This document shows, in pieces, positions 7,184 to 13,698 of a stretch of 19,314 bases of DNA. The stretch covers positions 1 to 19,314 of the forward strand of contig JBILLU010000049.1 of the NCBI GenBank assembly GCA_044375915.1. The letters are read 5' to 3'. The stretch's first letter is position 1. Each line of letters begins with the position of its first letter. The position numbers were made by a program, and so were the translations under genes. Source of the DNA: JAFEBO01 sp044375915 (lineage in GTDB: Bacteria; Planctomycetota; Phycisphaerae; Phycisphaerales; UBA1924). The notes beneath the pieces were generated by a model. The model was not told the DNA's origin. It ran no database searches and worked only from the letters and a program-made list of their open reading frames with translations.

Positions 7184-10100
7184 TCACGGGAAGAAGATCG
7201 CGACCTTCTTGATGATCGCCTCGATGCGGGCGTTGGCCTCGTTGAGGTGCGTCAGGGTGTAGGGATCGAGGCGGCTGGCGGCGGATTTGCTCTCGGTGAT
7301 GCCCTTGATCTTCTCCTGGATCGCCCGCAGCTGCGCCAGCGAGAGGTTGGTGATGGGCTTGCTGGCTTCGCCCAAGAGCACGCCGCTGTTGGTGAGGAAC
7401 GAGAGGAACTCCAGGTGCTCGCGCTGCAGGTTGCGGCGGAGGCTGGAGATCATGGGCTGGCGTGCCGTGAACTGCTGGCCCGGAGCCTTGTCGATCTCGC
7501 TCCAGATGCCCTTGGTCACGGTGTCGAGCAACTCGGGGATGGTGAGCGTGTCGGTGGTGGCGGGGACGCGGAGTTCGTTGTCGTAGACGCGTCCGATCGT
7601 GGTGGGGTTCATGATCTGCACGAGTGCCGCGACCTGCAGCGCCGCGATGCGGTCGTGCACCGGGAACGACGGATCCTGCATCAGCTCGCTCATGCCGCCC
7701 TGATCACCCCAGCGGTCGGTGGTGAACTTGGTGAGCATCTCGGGCGTGACGCCCCAGGCGCTGTCCTGGAAGATGTTGTCGACGATCCACTTCACCGCCT
7801 CGCGCTGCTTCTCGCCGGACGTGGGGATGATGGGGTCGCGGCCCTTGGGATCGCCCTTCTTGCTGTAGGACAGGTCGGCGCCGCCGATCTGCTTGGCCAT
7901 GATGTTGGCGGCGCGACTCTGCATGATCAGCGTCATGCCGTAGCCGCGGCGGGCCCGGGCCCAGCTGTCGCCGTCCTTCACGAAGCGGTCGAGCAGGCGG
8001 GAGCGGTGGTACCGCGCCAGGTCCATGAGGTTGTTGGCGTAGTCGGCGGGGTTGGACGTGAAGTCGTACTGACGCACGAGCGGGTCGGGGCCGCTGAGGT
8101 CCCAGTCCGTTGCGTACGCGAGCTCGGGCTCGTTGACGCGCTCGAGCACCTTCTTCGGGTCGTCGAGCGTGTAGCCGAACTCGATCGCCCAGTAGTCATA
8201 CGGGCCGTTGTCCACCTGGGCGTAATCACCCAGATCCTGCGGCTTGTCGGGCCCGAGCAGCGAGCCGTCGGCCTTCGTCGCCGGAGCGGGCTTCTTGTCG
8301 TCGGCCTTCTTCTCGTCGGCCTTGCCCTCGTCCTTCTTGCTGTCCTTCGGGTCGTCCTTCTTCTGCTGCTTGAGGTACTCCTCAAGCCTCTTGGCGTCGG
8401 GGACGTTGATGTTGACGGGGACGTAGTCCATCACCGAGCCGCTGAAGGACTTCTTGCCCTTGACGTCGGCGCTGTTCACCTGCGCGAGGGTGTAGATGCT
8501 CGAACCCTTGAAGTTGTGGCGCAGGCCCAGGGTGTGGCCGACTTCGTGGGCGACGAGATCGATCAGCAGCGGGCCGATGAACCACTCGGGGATGCCGTCG
8601 AGGACGGAGACGGAATCGCCGCGGGTGTTCTCGATCTCGCCGGTGCCGCCGTCGAGCTGAAGCCCGATGACGTCCATGTGCATGCGGAGCATGGCGAGGT
8701 CCAGACCCTTGCCGTTGGCGAGGGTGCACATGCGGGCGGCGAGGTTGAGACGTTCCTCGAGCTTTGACATGCCCGCGGGGGCGGTGTCTCGCGCGAGGTC
8801 CGACGCGGTGGGCATGGCGATGCCGCCGAAGCCGGTGACGCCCAGGCGTCCGTCGGCCTTCATCTGCTCCTTGGTCGCGGCGTCCTGTCGGATCCGCTCG
8901 ATGACGCCGGGGCGCTTGGCCGGGTCGGCGAAGCGGACGCGGGGGTCGAACTGCGGGCGCTCGGCGAGCCAGGCGATGGTGTCGCTGGTCATGCCTTGCA
9001 TGGAGATCTCGGGCAGTTCGTCGGTGTAGTCGGCCGCGAAGCCGCGGATCCAGCCGTCGGTGAGGATGATGTCGGCGTCGAGGATCTGCCCCGTCAGCGG
9101 GTGCACGCGGCTGGGTCCGATGGCGGTGCCGATGTCGTTGGCGATCCAGCGGACGAAGTTGTACCGCACGTCCTCCGGGTCCTTGTCCATGTGGGCACCG
9201 GTGGCGGCGTCCTGGTAGTAGACCTGGATGGCGTCGGCGATGCCGACCTTCTCGAAGGCCTTGTTCCAGCGGAGCAGGCCGTCACGCACGTAGCGGCGGT
9301 AGCGCACCGGGGTGGTGTGCTCGATGTAGAAGACGATGGGTTCCTTGGGCGGGCTGAGCTTGAGCTTGGGGTCGGCCTTCTCGAGGTGCCAGCGGTTGAT
9401 GTAGCGGACCCACTTCTGGTCGCTGCTCATCTTGCCCAGATCGCGATACACCGTGGTGAAGTAGCCGATGCGCTGGTCGGCGACGCGGGGGGTGTAGCCG
9501 GTGTTGTCGGGGATGCGGCTGAAGGAGAAGTGGATCTCCTGCAGCTTGCCGCCGGCGGTGGGCATCTCATAGGAGATCTCGACGTTCTCGGGGAAGGCCT
9601 TGGCGCTCTTGAGTGCCGCCAGGCGCGGGTTGGCCTGCGTCAGCCCGGCGCCGAGGAACCCGCCGATCCCGCCGCCGGCGCTCAGCATGTCGCGGGCGCG
9701 GGTGGTGAGCAGTTCCTTCATGTCGATGACCGGGCGGCCGGAGGGGCCCATCGCCAGGATCGGCACATCGAGGATCACGCGGTCGGTGAAGATCTGCTTC
9801 ACGCCCGCCTTGCTCTCGGCGTCGCCGGTCGAGCGGTTGTCGGTGTCGGGCGCGATGAGCAGGAGGCGGTTGTCGAGCCGGCGCCAGAAGGTGTACAGGT
9901 CGCCGGATTGCAGACCCGCGAACGTCTCGCCGGTGGCGATGGTCATCGCGATGAACTGACGCTGGGTGTCGAAGCCTGCGGGCAACTCGGCGAGCAGTCC
10001 GCCGTCGCGATCGCGGCGGTAGAGCGTGTAGTAGCTGCCCTTGCCGTCGGCGGTGGAGACGACCTTGTCGAAGCCCTTGGAGACTTCGTCAAAGGACTTG

Positions 10101-10261
10101 AGGCCCGACTCATCGGCGGGCCTGGGGGCGCGCGGGGCGCCCTCGGGGGCCGCGGCGGGGGCGGCGGTAGGGGCGGGCTGGGCCAGGACGGTGACGCTGA
10201 GGCCGGCCGCGAGCATCAGGGCGGCGGCGTGAGAAAGCGGGTTTGCGTGGGGGTGCTGCAT
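7184..10261 (-). CDS. Secreted zinc-dependent metalloprotease (DUF5117/DUF4953-type metzincin)
   Basis: 1025 residues from the ATG at 10259-10261, chosen because AAGGAG lies 5 nt upstream and residues 1-30 form a signal peptide (cleavage near VLAQ). An upstream in-frame start would add 53 unlikely residues. An Ala/Pro-rich linker (31-50) leads into a DUF5118/DUF5117-like region (about 55-290: YTLYRRDRDGGLLAELP, RIPDNTGYTPRVAD). The catalytic domain follows, with HEVGHTLGLRH at 572-582 (three zinc His plus Glu) and a Met-turn SVMDY at 609-613. Between the Met-turn and the rest is a Lys/Asp-rich stretch (about 628-664, repeated KKDD, DEKK, DDKK), probably a solvent loop. The family resembles exported proteases of Planctomycetota and Bacteroidota. 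The substrate is unknown; it probably acts outside the cytoplasm in protein degradation. It is divergent from the SUMF1-fold gene and has its own terminator. Confidence 0.93.
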   Translation of the reverse strand: MQHPHANPLSHAAALMLAAGLSVTVLAQPAPTAAPAAAPEGAPRAPRPADESGLKSFDEVSKGFDKVVSTADGKGSYYTLYRRDRDGGLLAELPAGFDTQRQFIAMTIATGETFAGLQSGDLYTFWRRLDNRLLLIAPDTDNRSTGDAESKAGVKQIFTDRVILDVPILAMGPSGRPVIDMKELLTTRARDMLSAGGGIGGFLGAGLTQANPRLAALKSAKAFPENVEISYEMPTAGGKLQEIHFSFSRIPDNTGYTPRVADQRIGYFTTVYRDLGKMSSDQKWVRYINRWHLEKADPKLKLSPPKEPIVFYIEHTTPVRYRRYVRDGLLRWNKAFEKVGIADAIQVYYQDAATGAHMDKDPEDVRYNFVRWIANDIGTAIGPSRVHPLTGQILDADIILTDGWIRGFAADYTDELPEISMQGMTSDTIAWLAERPQFDPRVRFADPAKRPGVIERIRQDAATKEQMKADGRLGVTGFGGIAMPTASDLARDTAPAGMSKLEERLNLAARMCTLANGKGLDLAMLRMHMDVIGLQLDGGTGEIENTRGDSVSVLDGIPEWFIGPLLIDLVAHEVGHTLGLRHNFKGSSIYTLAQVNSADVKGKKSFSGSVMDYVPVNINVPDAKRLEEYLKQQKKDDPKDSKKDEGKADEKKADDKKPAPATKADGSLLGPDKPQDLGDYAQVDNGPYDYWAIEFGYTLDDPKKVLERVNEPELAYATDWDLSGPDPLVRQYDFTSNPADYANNLMDLARYHRSRLLDRFVKDGDSWARARRGYGMTLIMQSRAANIMAKQIGGADLSYSKKGDPKGRDPIIPTSGEKQREAVKWIVDNIFQDSAWGVTPEMLTKFTTDRWGDQGGMSELMQDPSFPVHDRIAALQVAALVQIMNPTTIGRVYDNELRVPATTDTLTIPELLDTVTKGIWSEIDKAPGQQFTARQPMISSLRRNLQREHLEFLSFLTNSGVLLGEASKPITNLSLAQLRAIQEKIKGITESKSAASRLDPYTLTHLNEANARIEAIIKKVAIFFP

Positions 10262-10266
10262 AAGGA

Positions 10267-10272
10267 CTCCTT
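10267..10272 (-). promoter_or_regulatory. Shine-Dalgarno site deciding the protease start
   Basis: Minus-strand AAGGAG, 5 nt before the ATG at 10261. It is one of the strongest ribosome sites in the window, and spacing and sequence match those of the metallophosphoesterase gene (18070-18075). Confidence 0.75.
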
Positions 10273-10282
10273 CGTGGAAACG

Positions 10283-10303
10283 GTCGGGATAGTTGTATCC
10301 GAC
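10283..10303. promoter_or_regulatory. 21-bp dyad, candidate operator (protease side)
   Basis: GTCGGGATA, then GTTG, then TATCCGAC: 5-bp outer arms GTCGG/CCGAC and an inner GGATA/TATCC. It lies 22 bp upstream of the protease start codon. Its two ends match the dyad at 10555-10575. Confidence 0.4.
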
Positions 10304-10554
10304 GCCGGCCCGCGGCGTTGCGAGTATTCCGCGGCGGCGAACCCCGTTGGTGGACAGCCAAGCCAACCTGCCGGCGTGTGTTCCCCCAGCCGAGCGGTCG
10401 CCGATTCCGCGAGGTCGCACGCGCGGGGGTCGTTGAAGTGTTCACGGCTGGGCACCGAGGTCGTCCGGACGCCGTTGGGGCGCGGCGACTTTGGTCCGAT
10501 CGACAACCGCGCACGCCAAGGGCCGAGGCGATGGACCTGATCGGCGCTCGAAAG

Positions 10555-10575
10555 GTCGGGATCTAGATACCCGAC
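10555..10575. promoter_or_regulatory. 21-bp dyad, candidate operator/promoter (SUMF1 side)
   Basis: GTCGGG, then the palindrome ATCTAGAT, then A and CCCGAC: 6-bp outer arms. It lies 60 nt before the start at 10635. It includes TAGATAC, which could be a -10 box. It shares GTCGGGAT and CCGAC ends and overall length with the dyad at 10283-10303. Confidence 0.4.
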
Positions 10576-10634
10576 ACCTCTGTGCGGAATCATAGATCTG
10601 TCGGCGTCGCGCTCCGCCGGCACGGAGGTGCATC

Positions 10635-11816
10635 ATGCGTTTGCGCTCCATTGATCGTCGCGCCGGCACCGCGGCCGCCTTGTTGGCCGCATCGTCCTTC
10701 GGGGCGTTCGCCGACGTGTTTTCCATGCCCACAGGTTTCCAGAGCATCGAGTTTGTGGTGGTCCGCAATCTCGGCAACCCCGGCGAACTCTCCGGGCCTT
10801 CGGCCGGCCAGCTGCAACCCGGTGAAGACCGGGTTTGCGGCCGGGTCGACAGCGTCTACTCCATCGCCAAGCACGAGGTCACGGTCGCGCACTACTGCGA
10901 GTTCCTGAACGCGGTGGCGTCGACCGATCCCTACGCGCTCTACATCCCCGCGATGGGCGACATGATCCGCCGCTCCACCCATCCGACCACCGGGCGATAC
11001 TCCTACGAGGTGCTGGGCGACTGGGCCAACCGGCCGGTGCTGATGATCTCGTGGTCGAACGCGGTGCGGTTCTGCAACTGGTTGACGAACGGCCAGGCGT
11101 CCGATCCGGCGTCCACTGAGGACGGCTCGTACGCGCTCGCGGGCGCGACCTCCAACGCGGTGCTCATGCTGGTGACGCGGCGTCCGGAGGCGATGTACGT
11201 CCTTCCGACCGAGGACGAGTGGTACAAGGCCGCGTACCACAAGAACGACGGGCCGACCAATCACTATTGGGAGTACGCGACCCAGTCCGAGGCCATGCCC
11301 TCCAACACGATCGTTTCGCCCGATCCGGGTAACTCCGCGACGTTCTGGGACAACGGCTACACCGGGGGCGTCTACAAGCCGACTGTGGTCGGGGCACACA
11401 GCAACTCGCCCAGCGCGTACGGCACGTTCGACCAATCCGGCAACGTCTACGAGTTCACGGAGACCCCCAACAACACCAACGCCGGGCGGATCGCCCGCGG
11501 CGGGTCGTTCGCCGGAATAGTCAGTTCCATGCGTGCGACCTATCGCGTGATCTATCCGTACCCAACCTATCGATGGGGCGAGGGCGGCATGCGGGTCGCG
11601 GTCGCCGGAGCCGCAACGTGCGCGGGCGATCTCAACACCGACGCTCGCGTCGACGATGCCGACTTTGTCATCTTCGCCTATCAGTACAACGTCCTTGACT
11701 GTGCCGACCCGGCTATGCCCGCGGGTTGCCGGGCGGACCTGAACACCGACGGCGTGGTTGATGATGCGGACTTCGTGATCTTCGTCAGGGCGTACGACGA
11801 TCTGCTGTGTTCCTGA
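10635..11816 (+). CDS. Secreted SUMF1/FGE-sulfatase-fold protein with dockerin-like tail
   Basis: 393 residues; the ATG at 10635 is preceded by GGAGG with 6-nt spacing. Residues 1-26 are a signal peptide. The formylglycine-generating-enzyme (SUMF1/EgtB/PvdO) fold spans about 30-325. Its landmarks are YSIAKHEVTVAHYCEFLN (75-92), RPVLMISWSNAVRFCNWL (133-150), LPTEDEWYKAAY (190-201), DQSGNVYEFTE (266-276) and ARGGSF (287-292). The two catalytic Cys expected after RGGSF in true FGE are absent (AGIVSSMRATYR follows), so formylglycine synthesis is unlikely; a binding or other oxidase-fold role is possible. Residues 329-393 are the paired DLNTD...VDDADF dockerin-like tail, as in two other genes here, suggesting a shared export or surface-attachment route (inference). 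It ends 54 bp before lysS on the same strand. Confidence 0.92.
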   Translation: MRLRSIDRRAGTAAALLAASSFGAFADVFSMPTGFQSIEFVVVRNLGNPGELSGPSAGQLQPGEDRVCGRVDSVYSIAKHEVTVAHYCEFLNAVASTDPYALYIPAMGDMIRRSTHPTTGRYSYEVLGDWANRPVLMISWSNAVRFCNWLTNGQASDPASTEDGSYALAGATSNAVLMLVTRRPEAMYVLPTEDEWYKAAYHKNDGPTNHYWEYATQSEAMPSNTIVSPDPGNSATFWDNGYTGGVYKPTVVGAHSNSPSAYGTFDQSGNVYEFTETPNNTNAGRIARGGSFAGIVSSMRATYRVIYPYPTYRWGEGGMRVAVAGAATCAGDLNTDARVDDADFVIFAYQYNVLDCADPAMPAGCRADLNTDGVVDDADFVIFVRAYDDLLCS

Positions 11817-11856
11817 CGGGGTGGGGGGTGAGACCGGCCGACGCGGGCGTGCTTCC

Positions 11857-11862
11857 TAAACT
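11857..11862 (+). promoter_or_regulatory. Candidate -10 box (TAAACT) for lysS
   Basis: TAAACT is followed by 8 nt and the ATG at 11871. There is no Shine-Dalgarno sequence, so lysS probably starts from a leaderless mRNA of its own, not by read-through from the upstream gene. Confidence 0.4.
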
Positions 11863-11870
11863 GGCATCGA

Positions 11871-13514
11871 ATGAGCACGCCTTCTGACCCCAAGACCGAT
11901 TCCAAGAACGCCACTACGCCCGCCGCCGCAAGCACCTCTGCGGCGCCGGGCGTCTCCCTCGAGCAGCAGCGCCGCCTTAACCGCGACGAGGCCGCCAAGC
12001 TGGGCGTCAACCCCTACGGCACGCGCACCGACGGCCTGATGCCGCTGTCGCAGGCCCGCGCCCTCTACGACGACGCCGCCAACACCGACTTCAACACCAA
12101 CGGCAAGAACCCCGGCTACGTCGATCCCCGCCCCCGCGCCTCGGTCGCCGGGCGCGTCATGCTCCTCCGCGACGGCGGCAAGCTGATCTGGATGACCATC
12201 CGCGATCACACCGACGCGTTGCAGATCGCCGTGAGCCAGCGCGATTGCGCCGAACTGGGCTTCAAGGTTGCCAAGCTCACCGACCTGGCTGATGTGATCG
12301 TGGTGTCAGGCCGCGTGATGAAGACCAAGACCGGCGAGGTGACGATCTGGGCCGACGACGTCAAGCCCGCGGCCAAGAGCCTGGTCCCGCCGCCCGAGAA
12401 GCACGCGGGCCTCACCGATGTCGAGATTCGCTACCGCCAGCGCTACACCGACCTGTGGGCCAACCCCGAGACCATGGGCGTCTTCCAGCAGCGCAGCGCG
12501 ATCGTGGGGCGGATTCGCAAGTTCATGGAAAGCCGCGGCTATCTCGAGGTCGAGACCCCGATGCTCCAGTCGCTGGCGGGCGGAGCCGCGGCACGCCCGT
12601 TCGTCACCAAGATGAACGCCCTCGATATCAACCTCTTCATGCGGATCGCGCCCGAGCTCTACCTCAAGCGCCTCCTCGTCGGCGGCATGCCCAAGGTCTT
12701 CGAGGTCAACCGCAACTTCCGCAACGAAGGCCTCGACAAGCAGCACAACCCCGAGTTCACCATGCTCGAGGCGTATCACGCCTTCGGCGATGTTGAGACG
12801 GTGATGGAACTCACCGAGAGCGCCATCCGCGACGCCGCGAAGATGGTGTTCGAGATGGAGCCTCTCGCGTCAGCGAGAGGTCACGCCGGTGCCCACTCCG
12901 ACATCATCCTCCCCTTCGGCGACCTCCAGATCAACTACAGCAAGCCCTTCGTCCGCGTCACCTACGGCGAACTCTTCGAGAAGGGCCTCGGCTACTCGAT
13001 GCACGACACCGAGCGGGCCAAGAAGGACCTGGCCGCACGCAACCCGCAGAAGGCTAAGGAAATCGCCGCCGCCGACCCGTGGTTCGTGGTCAACGAGCTC
13101 TTCGAGCTCAAGGGCGAGCACCTGCTCGACCCGTCGCGCCCGACGTTCATTACTGATTACCCGAGCGCCATCTCGCCGCTGACGCGTCCCAAGCCCAGCA
13201 ACCCCGCGCTCGCGGATCGCGCCGACCTGTTCATCGCCGGCATGGAGATCGCGCCGCACTACACCGAGCTCAACGACCCCGACGTGCAGGAAGCCAAGTT
13301 CAAGGAGCAGCTCACCGGCATCGACGCCGACAAGAGCGCGGAAGAGAACACCTTCCGCACCATGGACCACGACTTTCTGCGCGCGCTCAAGGTCGGCATG
13401 CCCCCGGCCGGCGGCATGGGCCTGGGCGTCGACCGGCTGGTGATGATCCTGACGAATCAGCGCACCATCCGCGACGTGATGCTGTTCCCGCTGATGAGGC
13501 CCGAAGGCCAGTAG
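11871..13514 (+). CDS. lysS: Lysyl-tRNA synthetase, class II
   Basis: A 547-residue cytoplasmic enzyme charging tRNA-Lys, slightly longer than the usual about 500. Residues 1-28 are a Ser/Thr/Ala-rich extension. An OB-fold anticodon-binding domain spans about 88-170 and the class II core about 185-547. Motif 2 is VFEVNRNFRNEGLDKQHNPEFT (277-298, given as the continuous family signature) and motif 3 is GMGLGVDRLVMILTNQRTIR (515-534). ATP- and lysine-site residues in RIAPELY (258-264) and LEAY (299-302) are kept. The usual EIxNGFSELND is EIAPHYTELND here (459-469): the Asn that contacts lysine in the E. coli enzyme is Pro462. A segment near 330-343 (PLASARGHAGAH) has no counterpart in E. coli LysS and is encoded by a perfect palindrome. 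The stop codon abuts a large nested palindrome. Confidence 0.96.
   Translation: MSTPSDPKTDSKNATTPAAASTSAAPGVSLEQQRRLNRDEAAKLGVNPYGTRTDGLMPLSQARALYDDAANTDFNTNGKNPGYVDPRPRASVAGRVMLLRDGGKLIWMTIRDHTDALQIAVSQRDCAELGFKVAKLTDLADVIVVSGRVMKTKTGEVTIWADDVKPAAKSLVPPPEKHAGLTDVEIRYRQRYTDLWANPETMGVFQQRSAIVGRIRKFMESRGYLEVETPMLQSLAGGAAARPFVTKMNALDINLFMRIAPELYLKRLLVGGMPKVFEVNRNFRNEGLDKQHNPEFTMLEAYHAFGDVETVMELTESAIRDAAKMVFEMEPLASARGHAGAHSDIILPFGDLQINYSKPFVRVTYGELFEKGLGYSMHDTERAKKDLAARNPQKAKEIAAADPWFVVNELFELKGEHLLDPSRPTFITDYPSAISPLTRPKPSNPALADRADLFIAGMEIAPHYTELNDPDVQEAKFKEQLTGIDADKSAEENTFRTMDHDFLRALKVGMPPAGGMGLGVDRLVMILTNQRTIRDVMLFPLMRPEGQ
12861..12880. repeat. Perfect palindrome inserted in-frame within lysS
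   Basis: CCTCTCGC (12861-12868), loop GTCA, GCGAGAGG (12873-12880): an 8-bp perfect stem. It encodes PLASARG (residues 331-337) at a position where E. coli LysS has a short turn. It resembles in-frame palindromic elements such as those of Rickettsia; mobility is inferred. Confidence 0.6.
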
Positions 13515-13681
13515 GACCGGCTTCTAGCCGGTCGAGCCAGATTGCAGGGTGCCGTGGGTCGGCGGCTCTGAGCCGACCCACGATGACGCGTCGATCAACG
13601 CCCTTGCGTGGGTCGTTGCCGAGCCAACGACCCACGGCACCCGACCCGCGCTCGCTTCGTCGACCGGCCGGAGGCCGGTCC
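13514..13681. repeat. 168-bp nested palindrome (MITE/REP-cluster-like) after lysS
   Basis: There are four perfect hairpins: A GACCGGCT/AGCCGGTC (13515-13522, 13526-13533); B with 11-bp arms (13553-13563, 13572-13582); C with 12-bp arms (13607-13618, 13625-13636); D GACCGGCC/GGCCGGTC (13662-13669, 13673-13680). The outer parts also pair: GGACCGGC (13514-13521) with GCCGGTCC (13674-13681), and GGGTGCCGTGGGTCG (13547-13561) with its exact complement at 13628-13642. It contains no plausible gene. It starts at the last base of the lysS stop codon and fills the gap to the convergent gene. Confidence 0.85.
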
Positions 13682-13698
13682 CACTGGTGCATTGATGA

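Larger units (their letters stand above)
10262..10634. other. 373-bp divergent intergenic region
   Basis: It separates the protease (-) and SUMF1-fold (+) genes and holds no convincing gene. It contains one Shine-Dalgarno site for each gene and two related 21-bp dyads, one near each end. About 250 bp between the dyads shows no recognisable motif. Promoters for both genes must lie here, but no clear -35/-10 pair is visible. Confidence 0.6.

Noticed and set aside
8996..10540. 514-codon open frame on the plus strand, and a 506-codon one at 7247-8767
   Set aside because: Both are antisense to the zinc protease gene, which has an HExxHxxGxxH motif, Shine-Dalgarno site and terminator. The antisense products are low-complexity.
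10262..10634. Riboswitch or small RNA in the divergent gap
   Set aside because: Only the short dyads and ribosome sites were seen; no known riboswitch core or terminator-like fold could be made out by eye.
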